DNA from: Rhodoferax sp.
Lineage (GTDB): Bacteria > Pseudomonadota > Gammaproteobacteria > Burkholderiales > Burkholderiaceae_C
Length of the DNA: 40,889 nucleotides
Reading direction: 5' to 3'
Assembly: GCF_023701345.1 (NCBI RefSeq)
Contig: NZ_JAMPXE010000014.1
Coordinates: 1 to 40,889, forward strand
Of the stretch, positions 1 to 8,437 are shown in pieces; the stretch's first letter is position 1; each line of letters starts with the position of its first letter. The notes under the pieces were generated by a model. The model was not told where the DNA came from and searched no databases. It saw only the letters and a list, made by a program, of their open reading frames with translations. The translations under genes and the position numbers were made by a program.

Positions 1-1
1 G

Positions 2-718
2 CGGACTGTGCTGGGCATTGACGTAGAAAATGGTCAGCGCACATGGGAAGTTTATTTCCGCCAACTGGTCGAAGCGGCTGAGGCCGTTGGCATCCTCGTC
101 ATGCGCAGCGGCATCGTTGGCAACAACACGCACCGCCCTCTGGACGTGGCTGAGTTCCGGGGTTTTGCCGTCAGCCATCCGCTAGCCCCCCTCGTCTTCA
201 TCAACAGCGCCGACGCCCCGGCAGCACGGCTATTCACCCTGATACACGAACTGGCCCATATTTGGGTGGGCAGCAGCGGCATATCCAACGCCAGTCCTGG
301 CAACGCCCGGCGGGAAGAAGTTTTCTGCAATGCCGTGGCCGGTGAGTTTCTGGCACCCCATGACGTGTTCATCCCCCTGTGGACTGCAAGCACCGACAGC
401 CTGCCCGAGCGTGTGGCCGAACTGGCCCAGCGCTTTCACGTCAGCCGCCTTGTCATCATGCGGCGTGCATTTGATTTGGACCTGGTGGATCACGCCACTT
501 ACCTGCAGCACTACCAAGCCGAACTGGCCGCCTTTCGTAACAAGCCGGGCGGCGGTGGCAACTTTTACCGCAATGCCAACGCCAAAAATAGCAAGCGCTT
601 TGCCCGCGCAGTGCTGGCCGAGGCCTTGAGTGGCCGTTTGCTGCTGCGGGATGCCGGACGCCTTCTGGGTGTTCAACCAGGCAAGCTGAAAGTGCTCGCA
701 GGAGTGTTGGAACAGTGA
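2..718 (+). CDS. ImmA/IrrE family metallo-endopeptidase, 5'-truncated by window edge
   Basis: This is the C-terminal part of a zinc metallopeptidase of the ImmA/IrrE (COG2856) family. These enzymes usually cleave a repressor or act as the regulatory half of a stress or toxin-antitoxin module. The zinc motif HELAH lies at residues 80-84 counted from the GTG at base 8. A downstream acidic stretch around residues 103-113 (RREEVFCNAVAGEF) would supply the third ligand. The frame stays open to base 2, and family members often carry an N-terminal XRE-type HTH, so the true start is probably outside the window and the GTG at 8 is internal. The stop overlaps the next gene's GTG start by four bases (GTGA), which indicates translational coupling with the DUF4411 gene. 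The family call is firm. Its target is unknown. Confidence 0.88.
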   Translation, partial: RTVLGIDVENGQRTWEVYFRQLVEAAEAVGILVMRSGIVGNNTHRPLDVAEFRGFAVSHPLAPLVFINSADAPAARLFTLIHELAHIWVGSSGISNASPGNARREEVFCNAVAGEFLAPHDVFIPLWTASTDSLPERVAELAQRFHVSRLVIMRRAFDLDLVDHATYLQHYQAELAAFRNKPGGGGNFYRNANAKNSKRFARAVLAEALSGRLLLRDAGRLLGVQPGKLKVLAGVLEQ

Positions 719-1212
719 TCTACCTGCTGGACGCCAACACGCTGATTGAAGCCAAAAACCGCTACTACCAGATGAGCATTTGCCCCGGCTACTGGGACTG
801 GCTGCACAAAGCCAATCAAGCGGGTGAAGTGAACAGCATCCGTAGCGTGCGCGATGAACTGCAGCGTGGTAATGACGCGCTAGCCGAATGGGCCAAAGGC
901 CAAGCCCCCTTGTTCCTGGATGAATCCGACCAAGCCACGCAGACCGCTTTTGCCCAAGTGGCCCAGTACGTGGCCAGCAATGCTTTGTTAATGAAAACTG
1001 GCGCAATTGAAGAATTTCTGGGCGGCGCTGACCCGTGGTTGATCGCCAAGGCCATGACAATCAACGCCACGGTCGTGACGCATGAGCAACTGAACTTGGC
1101 TATCCGCCGTAAATTCCTGATTCCCAATGTTTGCCAGCACTTTGGCGTGCGGTTTGTGGATACGTTTGAGTTGCTGAATGCGCTGGAGGCGCGGTTTGTG
1201 CTGGAAGGATGA
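715..1212 (+). CDS. DUF4411 family PIN-like protein (putative toxin ribonuclease)
   Basis: A 165-residue protein that begins with the hydrophobic strand and aspartate typical of PIN-domain nucleases (MIYLLDANTLIEAK, Asp6). Further candidate catalytic acids are Glu48 in VRDEL and Asp106 in GGADPWLIA, followed by a THEQ segment. This arrangement matches the DUF4411 family, which is PIN-like and often lies next to COG2856/ImmA-type genes. The GTG start overlaps the stop of the peptidase gene, so the two are probably co-translated. By inference the pair is a toxin-antitoxin-like module: a PIN nuclease as effector and the HTH/peptidase protein as regulator. RNase activity and target are not shown by the sequence. 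Confidence 0.85.
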   Translation: MIYLLDANTLIEAKNRYYQMSICPGYWDWLHKANQAGEVNSIRSVRDELQRGNDALAEWAKGQAPLFLDESDQATQTAFAQVAQYVASNALLMKTGAIEEFLGGADPWLIAKAMTINATVVTHEQLNLAIRRKFLIPNVCQHFGVRFVDTFELLNALEARFVLEG

Positions 1213-1443
1213 GAACGGTCTAAACCGGTCACCCAATGTCTGGGAAGGCCGTGGTCCCCGGCGATCAAACTGTGTCGGCATCGGAAGGGCGCCGCTCGTC
1301 ACATCGCGTCACAGTGCGTTCCACGAAAATAGGGATTAAAGCCAAGTCGCCCGATTCTCTTGAAGGTGATTTTCCGCGATCCCCTGGCTGGCAATGCATA
1401 TATCCCGCTGCAGCTATGCCGGAGTACAGTGTTGATCTCAATA

Positions 1444-1450
1444 AAGGAGG
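1444..1450 (+). promoter_or_regulatory. Strong ribosome binding site deciding the gajA start
   Basis: AAGGAGG lies four bases upstream of the GTG at 1455. It fixes the start of gajA there rather than at an in-frame start 219 bases further upstream at 1236. The 242-base gap between the DUF4411 stop and this site otherwise shows no gene. It is richer in A and T than the preceding genes and may hold the promoter of the Gabija operon. Confidence 0.8.
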
Positions 1451-1454
1451 AGAC

Positions 1455-3164
1455 GTGAAAATAAGAAGAATCAATATCCAAAATTTCAGGGGCGTAAGGC
1501 GTCTGGAATGGAATCTTCCTGATCAGCAGATTTTCTGCCTGATTGGAAAAGGTGACTCTGCAAAAACGACAATCCTTGATGCCATCCGGTGTGTCTTCAA
1601 TCCTCAATGGAACCTCGCATTCAACGACTCGGATTTTCATCTTTGCAAAACCGACGATCCGATCAAGATTGAGATCGTCATCGGTGATCTGCCTGATGAA
1701 TTCTGTTCAGAGCAAAAATACGGTGCGCATCTGCGTGGTTTGGACAAGACCACATCCACGCTTCATGACGAGCCGGAGGATCACGATGAAATCGTGCTCA
1801 GCGCCCATCTCAGCGTGGCAAAGAACTTGGAACCGAAATGGAAGATCGTCACAGCCAGGAATCCTGATGGTGTGGACTTCAAGGCTGCAGACCGGGCGAA
1901 GGTCAATGTTGGCCTGATTGGATCCTACAGCGAGAAACAACTGACCTGGGCGGCCGGAACTGCCCTCGCCAAGATCACGGAATCGGAAAACCTAAGCGAG
2001 TCGCTCGTTGATGCCACACGCGCTGCACGAAACTCGCTCGATGGGCAGCGAGCCGCTGCCTTGAAGAACTTCGATGCGGCAGCGGCCAAGTCGGAGGTGG
2101 TAGCGAAGAAGCTCGGGATTCCGGTTGATGACTCTTTCAAGGTCAATCTCGATCTCGGCTCCATCAGTATCAGAATGGGCGGACTGACGTTGCACGATGG
2201 TGATATGCCGCTTCGGCAGCTTGGGCTTGGATCACGAAGGATGCTTCTCTGTGGCATCCAGAAAGAAAATCTCGAAGAGCGACATATCACTCTCTTCGAC
2301 GAACTGGAACTGGGACTCGAGCCCCACCGGATCGCGCGGCTGATCAAGCACATCAAAGATGACGCAACGGGGCAGTATTTCCTGACGACCCATTCTCCGT
2401 CCGTTTTGCGAGAGTTGACAGTTACCCAACTCCACGTCGTACACAAGTCAGCCGGTGACGTGGAGGTGGTGGCCACCGCAGGCAAGGACCTGGAAGGGCT
2501 CAACATTCAAGGTCACGTTCGTTCCAGTGCGGAAGCCTTCCTGTCCATGAAGGTGGTTGTCTGCGAAGGCGCAACAGAAGTGGGCTTCCTGCGTGGCCTG
2601 GACAATTATTGGGTAGCGTCCGGCCTGAATCCACTGTCCTACGTGGGCACTGTATTGCTGGATGCTCATGGCGCCAGCAAGGTCAAAAGTCTCGCGACTG
2701 GATTCAAAGCGCTGCACTACGACGTATGTGCAGTGGCAGATGGCGATGCGCCAGCGCAGTTCTCGCCGAAGGACGCGGAAGACTTGACCAAGCAGGCGAT
2801 CGAGGTGTTCATCTGGTCCGATCAATTGGCTCTCGAGCAGCGGGCGATGTTCGACCTGCCGTGGGCCAGTGTCCTTGCGAGCGTCAAGTTAGCACAGGAA
2901 CTGGGGCTGTCTGTCCATGACAACGTGCGCTCAAAACTAAACGTCGTGCTCGATCCGGACATCATGAAGTGGCCCGATTCACCCGAGCTGCGCAAAGCGG
3001 TCGGCGACGCAGCGAAAGCCAACTCTTCGCCGTGGTTCAAATCCATCTCAGATGCGCAAAGCTGGTTTGACACGATAGCGCCTGCCTTCGATGATCCGAA
3101 TTTCAAGCAGCGCGAGTTGGCCACCAAGTTGAATCGACTCCGCGCTTGGGTGGACCATGGATGA
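1455..3164 (+). CDS. gajA: Gabija-type anti-phage protein GajA (OLD-family ATPase with TOPRIM nuclease)
   Basis: A 569-residue OLD-family nuclease, close in length to characterised GajA (about 578 residues). GajA is a nicking DNA endonuclease held in check by nucleotides, and it acts with the GajB helicase against phage. The N-terminus (KIRRINIQNFRGVRRLEW) is typical of RecF/OLD ATPases. A Walker A-like loop (GKGDSAKTT, residues 31-39) has Ala where Gly is usual. A signature-like LRQLGLGSRRM lies near 253-263, Walker B ITLFDE at 278-283 and the switch TTHSP at 311-315. The C-terminal TOPRIM domain shows VVVCEGATE (Glu371) and ADGDAP (Asp429, Asp431). The gene overlaps gajB by eight bases. Gabija is the best reading. 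Another class 2 OLD/UvrD pair cannot be excluded without a search. GC content is lower than in the neighbouring chromosomal genes. Confidence 0.87.
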   Translation: MKIRRINIQNFRGVRRLEWNLPDQQIFCLIGKGDSAKTTILDAIRCVFNPQWNLAFNDSDFHLCKTDDPIKIEIVIGDLPDEFCSEQKYGAHLRGLDKTTSTLHDEPEDHDEIVLSAHLSVAKNLEPKWKIVTARNPDGVDFKAADRAKVNVGLIGSYSEKQLTWAAGTALAKITESENLSESLVDATRAARNSLDGQRAAALKNFDAAAAKSEVVAKKLGIPVDDSFKVNLDLGSISIRMGGLTLHDGDMPLRQLGLGSRRMLLCGIQKENLEERHITLFDELELGLEPHRIARLIKHIKDDATGQYFLTTHSPSVLRELTVTQLHVVHKSAGDVEVVATAGKDLEGLNIQGHVRSSAEAFLSMKVVVCEGATEVGFLRGLDNYWVASGLNPLSYVGTVLLDAHGASKVKSLATGFKALHYDVCAVADGDAPAQFSPKDAEDLTKQAIEVFIWSDQLALEQRAMFDLPWASVLASVKLAQELGLSVHDNVRSKLNVVLDPDIMKWPDSPELRKAVGDAAKANSSPWFKSISDAQSWFDTIAPAFDDPNFKQRELATKLNRLRAWVDHG

Positions 3165-4587
3165 GGATTTGCCCAAAAAGCTCGCAGAGTTTGACGGCAA
3201 AGGCTACGTAATTGCGCCTGCCGGATACGGTAAGACGCATCTCATCGCAATGGCCGTCAAGGCCTCGTCGCAACGCCAGTTGATCCTGACACACACCTAT
3301 GCTGGCGTCAACGCGATCAAAAAGAAGATGCAGGTACTGGCTGTTCCCGCGTCGCGCTACCAGATCGACACCATCGCAAGCTGGGCGTTGCGACTGTGCC
3401 TCTATTTCCCCAAGACCTCTAACTGGAAGAAGGAATACCCAAACAGCAAAGAATGGGGGAAGCTCTACGAGGCGTGCACTGCCATGCTCGACAGACCCTT
3501 TGCTAAACGCTTTGTCAAAAGTTCTTACTCGGGCATCTATGTAGATGAGTACCAGGACTGCTCGACTCAGCAGCACACGCTGGTCGAGGCGGTGACGAAA
3601 CTGTTGCCTTGTCGTCTCCTGGGTGATCCCATGCAGGCAATCTTCGACTTTGCAGACCAACCAGTTAATTGGGAACAGCATGTCTATCCCCACTATCAGT
3701 TGCTGGGTGAGCTGAAAACGCCGTGGCGATGGCGCTTGGCCGGTGCTACCGAACTTGGGGACTGGCTCGATGATGCGAGAAAACGGTTGCGTGCCGGGGA
3801 AAAAATTTCGCTCGCTACGCCACTGCCCAAGGGTGTTCGAAGGGTTGCTGTTGATCTGACGGACTTCACCAACCCAGGGCGTCTCAATTTTTTCTATGAG
3901 TTCCTGGACCATGAAGAGACGGTGATTGCCATTCACTCAGGCGATCCGAAATCCAAGAACAAGACCCACAAGCTTGCGCAGTCGCTCGGCGGCAAGTTTT
4001 CCAGTATCGAAGAGGTCGAAGGAAAGGATTTGTTTAGCTTCATCAAAAAACTCGAAGCTTCCAAGACGGTCAAGCAGAAGCTGTGCCTGGCGATCGAATT
4101 CGCCAAGAAATGCTGCAACGCGGTGGATGGAATCTTGAGTGCTGCCACCAAGCGCGGGGAGCATGCGAAGGCCACGAAGGTAACCAAGTATCCCAAAATA
4201 CTGGAGGTCGCTAATCACTACCTAGCAGACCCTTCGAGTCCGAATTTAGCGCGCTTGGTGACTGCTATCCAGACCAACCCGGAAACGTCAACGTATCGGC
4301 GCGACTTGGTGAACAGATTTATGAAAGTCCTGCGGACGCATGAGGAAAATGAAGGACTGAGTCTGTTGGAAAGCGCGCAGCGTTACCAGCGTGACTTCCG
4401 TCATTCCGGGCGGCCTATCCGTCACAACAAGCTCATCGGAACGACTTTGCTGGTCAAGGGTCTTGAGTATCACCACGCGATCATTCTGGAGGCGGAAGCC
4501 ATGTCGCCCAAGGAGCTGTATGTCGCGCTGACTCGTGGAGCCAAGACCATCACGATAGTGAGCCTAGAAAACACCATTCCAACCTGA
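3157..4587 (+). CDS. gajB: Gabija-type protein GajB (UvrD/PcrA-like superfamily 1 helicase)
   Basis: A 476-residue UvrD-like helicase that would partner GajA; known GajB is about 494 residues. Superfamily 1 motifs appear in order: Walker A APAGYGKT (20-27), Walker B VDEYQD (129-134), motif III GDPMQAIF (156-163), a motif IV-like PWRWR (189-193), motif V VKGLEY (433-438) and motif VI YVALTR (455-460). It is much shorter than full UvrD or Rep, so accessory subdomains are reduced, as in other GajB proteins. The ATG start at 3157 overlaps the gajA stop by eight bases, so translation is coupled and stoichiometry is probably controlled. Family knowledge suggests GajB senses DNA ends or ATP depletion and triggers GajA; nothing here tests that. 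Confidence 0.87.
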   Translation: MDEDLPKKLAEFDGKGYVIAPAGYGKTHLIAMAVKASSQRQLILTHTYAGVNAIKKKMQVLAVPASRYQIDTIASWALRLCLYFPKTSNWKKEYPNSKEWGKLYEACTAMLDRPFAKRFVKSSYSGIYVDEYQDCSTQQHTLVEAVTKLLPCRLLGDPMQAIFDFADQPVNWEQHVYPHYQLLGELKTPWRWRLAGATELGDWLDDARKRLRAGEKISLATPLPKGVRRVAVDLTDFTNPGRLNFFYEFLDHEETVIAIHSGDPKSKNKTHKLAQSLGGKFSSIEEVEGKDLFSFIKKLEASKTVKQKLCLAIEFAKKCCNAVDGILSAATKRGEHAKATKVTKYPKILEVANHYLADPSSPNLARLVTAIQTNPETSTYRRDLVNRFMKVLRTHEENEGLSLLESAQRYQRDFRHSGRPIRHNKLIGTTLLVKGLEYHHAIILEAEAMSPKELYVALTRGAKTITIVSLENTIPT

Positions 4588-4781
4588 CTCATGAAGCTCT
4601 TGCGTTTTTTGCCGAGAGACGCACTTCAAGCCAATGATGGCCACCAGAGGTCGATAATCCGGCACACTTCAGGCATGACTGAAAACATCCGACTCGAAGT
4701 TCCCGACGTCTTGGTGCAACACTCGGTACTGCTGAATATCGGGTTTTTATACAGCCTCGTTAGCCCTCAAGAAAGGTTGCC
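4588..4781. other. Intergenic gap between gajB and the 297-residue gene
   Basis: These 194 bases hold no convincing gene. An open frame from an ATG at 4591 codes for 66 residues, but it looks unlike any family I know and runs into the next start. A purine-rich AAGAAAGG at about 4769-4776 probably serves as the ribosome binding site for the ATG at 4782. The gap is long enough for a separate promoter, so the downstream gene need not be part of the Gabija operon. Confidence 0.5.
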
Positions 4782-5675
4782 ATGCGCGTAGTCAATATCG
4801 CTCAGTTTGAGAACTCGGTTGTCATCCACTTCGATACCGATGACACGCGCATCAATGCGTACACCTTAGCATCAACGCTAGTCGCTCTCGCCGACGCAGC
4901 GAAAGCCGCAAATACAACGTTGAATGTCGGCTGCGAAATAGAGATCGTCGTCGAGGCGCTGGGGCCCGGTAGTTTCCGCGCGCTCATCCGCGCACTGTAT
5001 TCAAGCTCTCGTAACCTCTTCGCGAATCAGATCGTTATGGGTCTTGTGCTTGGGGTCCTGGGTAACTACATTTATGAACGTACGCTGGCAGTCGATGACA
5101 AGGTCACGGTTGAAGTCAAGACTGACGAAGTAATAATCCAAAAGGGCAATGATCGAGTCGTAGTCCCGAGAAACGTTTACGACGCGACAAGACGGGTTGA
5201 GAAGAATCCACAATTCGTCAAGGCTATGACTCGCACGTTCGAGGCCGTGGCGGCTGACGAGAAGGTCAAATCTTTTGGACTCGTCGAGAAAATGGATTCG
5301 CCTGCTCCAGCGATCCCAATACCCCGTTCCACGCTCATCTCCCTTGCCACACAAACGCCAGAAGACCCAGATTGTCGAGTCATCACTGAGCAAGCCGAGC
5401 TCCAGATCGTGAAGGCAATTCTCAAGAAGTCCAACCGTCGGTGGGAGTTCGTTTGGAGGGGAATCACGATATCAGCGCCGGTAGTGCATGATCGTTTCTA
5501 TGTGGATTTCTTTGCCCACGAAATCACCATTGCGCCGGGCGACACGCTTGAAGTCACACTTGCCATTAAGCAGGCTAAAGACCCTGACACAGGCATCTAC
5601 ACGAACGTTGGGTACGAGGTGGTTGAGGTTCATGGTCATGTTCCCCGCGTCAGGCAAATGCCACTCACCGGATGA
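4782..5675 (+). CDS. Unrecognised 297-residue protein with one hydrophobic segment, in a defence island
   Basis: I do not recognise this family. The N-terminal 80 residues look like an alpha/beta domain (for example VVIHFDTDD, and IEIVVEALGPGSFRALIRAL at about 52-71). A single hydrophobic, probably membrane-spanning stretch follows at about residues 83-100 (IVMGLVLGVLGNYIY). A charged linker with VTVEVKTDEVIIQ comes next, then a C-terminal half rich in predicted beta strands (about 190-297). The start at 4782 is supported by an upstream purine-rich site. It lies between a Gabija pair and a Type III restriction system and has similarly lowered GC. That makes it a candidate defence or abortive-infection effector by association only. 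It could equally be unrelated cargo. Confidence 0.75.
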   Translation: MRVVNIAQFENSVVIHFDTDDTRINAYTLASTLVALADAAKAANTTLNVGCEIEIVVEALGPGSFRALIRALYSSSRNLFANQIVMGLVLGVLGNYIYERTLAVDDKVTVEVKTDEVIIQKGNDRVVVPRNVYDATRRVEKNPQFVKAMTRTFEAVAADEKVKSFGLVEKMDSPAPAIPIPRSTLISLATQTPEDPDCRVITEQAELQIVKAILKKSNRRWEFVWRGITISAPVVHDRFYVDFFAHEITIAPGDTLEVTLAIKQAKDPDTGIYTNVGYEVVEVHGHVPRVRQMPLTG

Positions 5676-5778
5676 CCGCTAATGTGCAGCGGGTATTCGG
5701 CCACACGTTAACTATTTGTAATTGGCTGTTTCAGCCATTGAGTAACCTCCAAGAGCATACTTACTGACCGTCAGTCAA

Positions 5779-6201
5779 TCAGTCAGTGTCCCGAGCGTCT
5801 GGCCCATCAGTGCTTGCATGGACCTTGGCGAAAGCCAAAATCACCTCGCGGATGATCTTGCGTTGAGAGGCTGGCAGCTTGAGGAAAGCATCGAAAGTTT
5901 CCCGCTCCAGGTAGTCCACGCCTTCGTCCCAGCGCTGCTTGTGTTGCTGGATGGAGTTGCGTACTACCTCGCCAAAGCGCAGTACCTGTGGCTCCACCTT
6001 CAGCCATTCGGCAAGAACCTGCAATTTTTCTTGTGTTGGAATAGAACGACTGTTAAGCCAACCCCAGGCAGCTTGATTGCTGATGGAGCGCCCGTACCAA
6101 CGTAAATTGAACTCGTGCTCTATCACGGACGGACTGGCTAAATACCCGGCCTTGATCATGGCATCGCGTAGCCGATTGCTGAATTCGATCTTTTCATTCA
6201 T
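5779..6201 (-). CDS. HTH (XRE/lambda-repressor-like) regulator divergent from mod
   Basis: A 140-residue protein whose first 75 residues fit a lambda-repressor-like helix-turn-helix: RLRDAMIKAGY, then SISNQAAWGWLNSRSIPTQEKLQVLAEWLKV, where the recognition helix should lie in the SNQAAWGWLN stretch. The C-terminal part is charged and helical (residues 80-130) and may dimerise. The gene is divergent from mod, separated by about 100 A+T-rich bases that carry two matching palindromes. It therefore probably represses or times expression of the modification gene and of itself, in the way of restriction-modification controller proteins. Family membership is reasonably sure. The regulatory role is inferred from position. 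Confidence 0.75.
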   Translation of the reverse strand: MNEKIEFSNRLRDAMIKAGYLASPSVIEHEFNLRWYGRSISNQAAWGWLNSRSIPTQEKLQVLAEWLKVEPQVLRFGEVVRNSIQQHKQRWDEGVDYLERETFDAFLKLPASQRKIIREVILAFAKVHASTDGPDARDTD

Positions 6202-6228
6202 CCGCCCGAAGCTATTGAATGCTTGAGA

Positions 6229-6301
6229 AATAAATCAATTTTCAGTTGATAATCATTTAAACAATTACTTGATTTTGTTATCAACTGTCTGTTGATTTAT
6301 T
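6229..6301. promoter_or_regulatory. Paired operator-like palindromes between the HTH regulator and mod
   Basis: Two 17-bp sites share the pattern ATCAA-N7-TTGAT, at 6234-6250 and 6280-6296, with centres 46 bp apart. The outer flanks also mirror each other: AATAAATCAA at 6229-6238 with TTGATTTATT at 6292-6301, and CAGTTGATAA at 6243-6252 with TTATCAACTG at 6278-6287. The whole region is thus a large nested inverted repeat. It fills most of the divergent intergenic gap and ends two bases before the mod ATG. These are the expected positions for repressor or controller binding at both divergent promoters. Binding by the adjacent HTH protein is inferred. Confidence 0.7.
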
Positions 6302-6303
6302 CA

Positions 6304-8418
6304 ATGCCCAAATCTCTGCTCGAACAACTCCCCGAAATCGTGGCCAATGGCCGCAAAGAAGCCGAAAAAATCCTGGAAGGCATTGAGAGCCGCCACCGCG
6401 TGTCGCTGCAAACACGTGAGGTGGTGCTACCCGCCAAGGACTCTGCGGCGCAGGACTGGGTGACGGCGCAAAACCGGCAGGCACAACAGGCCAGCCACGA
6501 CGACGCCTGGACCAACCGCCTGATTTACGGCGACAACTTGCTGGCCATGGCGGCGCTGCTGGCGGGCGATGACAACACGCCCAGCTTGCGCGGCAAGGTG
6601 GACCTGATCTACATCGACCCCCCGTTTGACAGCAAGGCGGACTACCGCACCAAGGTCAACTTACCCGGCGTGGAGCTGGAGCAAAAACCCACCGTCATTG
6701 AGCAGTTCGCCTATTCCGACACCTGGAGCGACGGCACTGCCTCGTATCTCGCCATGATCACGCCCAGGCTGATTTTGATGCGCGAGTTGCTGGCGGACAC
6801 TGGCTCGATTTACGTGCATTTGGATTGGCATGTGGGGCATTACGTAAAAGTGGCGATGGACGAGGTGTTTGGAAAAGAAAATTTTCTAAACGAAATCGTT
6901 TGGCAAAGAACTGGAGCACACAACGACGCGGGAAAGTTCGGGGTTGTCCACGATGTGTTAATGCTTTATCGAAAAGGTAGCACGCACATTTTTGAGCCCG
7001 TATATGTGCCCCTTTCCGACGAACATCAAAGTACACGTTTCAACCAAACAGATGTGCTGAACGGAAAACGCTTCTTCGCTGGACCCATTACCGCCCCCGG
7101 CTCCGGACCACCCAGGGCTTTTCGTGGCGTAGAAATAACACCTCCTCAAGGTCGACACTGGAGCTATTCACAAGAAAACATCGACGTGCTGGAAGCTGAC
7201 AACAAAATCTATTACTCCAGCACCGGCACTCCGTATTTGAAGCAATACATGGACGACTATCTTGAACAGGGTCGTCGCGTGCAATCCGTCTGGGTTGATT
7301 TGCTTCCTGCAAAAACTGGCGCTGAAATTCTCGACTACGCCACCCAAAAACCGGAAAAATTACTCGACCGAATCATCCGTGCCTCATGCTCCGAAGGAGG
7401 CCTCGTCGCAGATTTCAACGGCGGTTCAGGCACCACTGCGGCCGTCGCCGAAAAACTAGGCCGCCGCTGGATCACCACCGACCTCGGCAAGCCCGCCTGC
7501 ATGATCATGCGCAAGCGGCTGATTGACCAGGACGCCAAACCCTTTCTCTACCAGGCCATCGGCGACTATCAGGTGGAGGCGGCCAAGGCCATGTTGGGGC
7601 GGGACTTCCGTATTGGTGACCTGTCGCAAATCGTGCTTTCGCTCTACGGCGCGCTGCCATTGCCACCCGACGTGAATCCGCAGCGCAACCTGGGGCAGAT
7701 TGCGGGCATGGCTTTTGGCGCTGGCAAGAGCAGCAAAACGCTGGTGCTGGCCGATTCGCCCAACAAGCTCACTGGCGCAGCCACCCTTAAGAAGGCGATT
7801 GCTCAGCGCGATAACCTGATGGGCGGCTGGGACCGGGTGGTGGTGCTGGGCTGGAACTTTGAGCCCTCGATTGGCGAAACCATCACCGCGCTGAACGACA
7901 GTCGGCTTGAGGTACTGGTGATCCCTCCTGACCTGATGGACCGGCTGAAGAAAAAAGGCGGCATCGACAAGCTGCGCGGGCAAGTGAGGTTCTCTTCGCT
8001 GCAATACCTGACGATTCACCCGATTGAACGCAGCCCTTCGACAGGCTCAGGGCGAACGGAATCATCGGGCGAAAGGCAGGAAACGTTGACCGTCAAGCTC
8101 AAGAACTACGTGCTGCTGTCACCCGAAGCCATCAACCTCGACGACGCCAACCGCGTCAAACTGCAGGCCGTCATCAACCAGGAGCCGCTGGCGCTGATCG
8201 AATACTGGGCGGTGGACCCGGACTACGACGGCCGGGTGTTCCGCTCGGTCTGGCAAGACTACCGGGGCAACACCGCCAATGATGAAGATGCGCTGCGCGT
8301 GGTGACGCAGGCCGTGGTGACGGTCGCGCACAAGGTCGGCCCGCGCAAGGTGTGCGTTCGCGTGGTTGATGTGTTTGGGTTTGAGGCCGAAGTGGTTGTG
8401 ATGGTGGGGGTGGTGTGA
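6304..8418 (+). CDS. mod: Type III-like DNA adenine methyltransferase (Mod subunit)
   Basis: A 704-residue site-specific DNA methyltransferase of the beta class. Motif IV, DPPF (residues 105-108, in [10 protein letters not shown]), precedes the AdoMet-binding motif FNGGSGTT (371-378); this order is usual for Type III Mod proteins. DPPF in place of DPPY is a common variant in N6-adenine enzymes. The target-recognition region should lie between the two motifs. It coincides with a fall from about 70% GC to about 40% between 6860 and 7400. Residues about 575-592 are a Ser/Gly/Arg-rich insert encoded by a dispersed repeat. The ATG at 6304 is preferred over an upstream TTG at 6292, which lies inside the palindrome; neither has a clear ribosome binding site. 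Res is encoded downstream, beyond higBA. Confidence 0.88.
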   Translation: MPKSLLEQLPEIVANGRKEAEKILEGIESRHRVSLQTREVVLPAKDSAAQDWVTAQNRQAQQASHDDAWTNRLIYGDNLLAMAALLAGDDNTPSLRGKVDLIYIDPPFDSKADYRTKVNLPGVELEQKPTVIEQFAYSDTWSDGTASYLAMITPRLILMRELLADTGSIYVHLDWHVGHYVKVAMDEVFGKENFLNEIVWQRTGAHNDAGKFGVVHDVLMLYRKGSTHIFEPVYVPLSDEHQSTRFNQTDVLNGKRFFAGPITAPGSGPPRAFRGVEITPPQGRHWSYSQENIDVLEADNKIYYSSTGTPYLKQYMDDYLEQGRRVQSVWVDLLPAKTGAEILDYATQKPEKLLDRIIRASCSEGGLVADFNGGSGTTAAVAEKLGRRWITTDLGKPACMIMRKRLIDQDAKPFLYQAIGDYQVEAAKAMLGRDFRIGDLSQIVLSLYGALPLPPDVNPQRNLGQIAGMAFGAGKSSKTLVLADSPNKLTGAATLKKAIAQRDNLMGGWDRVVVLGWNFEPSIGETITALNDSRLEVLVIPPDLMDRLKKKGGIDKLRGQVRFSSLQYLTIHPIERSPSTGSGRTESSGERQETLTVKLKNYVLLSPEAINLDDANRVKLQAVINQEPLALIEYWAVDPDYDGRVFRSVWQDYRGNTANDEDALRVVTQAVVTVAHKVGPRKVCVRVVDVFGFEAEVVVMVGVV
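8034..8059. repeat. Dispersed short repeat inserted in frame in mod
   Basis: The sequence begins CCCTTCGACAGGCTCAGG and continues with GCGAACGG. This is a widespread short repeat of proteobacterial genomes, well known because its reverse strand reads as FALSLSKG in one frame. Here it adds a short low-complexity segment to Mod ([14 protein letters not shown]) without breaking the frame. Recognition is from memory of the motif. Copy number in this genome cannot be judged from one copy. Confidence 0.7.
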
Positions 8419-8437
8419 GGTGTTGACCGGAGTGGCT

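Noticed and set aside
1236-1454. In-frame upstream extension of gajA by 73 codons
   Set aside because: The added residues are low in family likeness, and the GTG at 1455 has a strong AAGGAGG site in front and begins the standard KIRRINIQNF N-terminus.
4591-4791. 66-residue open frame just after gajB
   Set aside because: No family resemblance, no ribosome site, and its end overlaps the start of the next gene. Most likely a chance frame in the gap.
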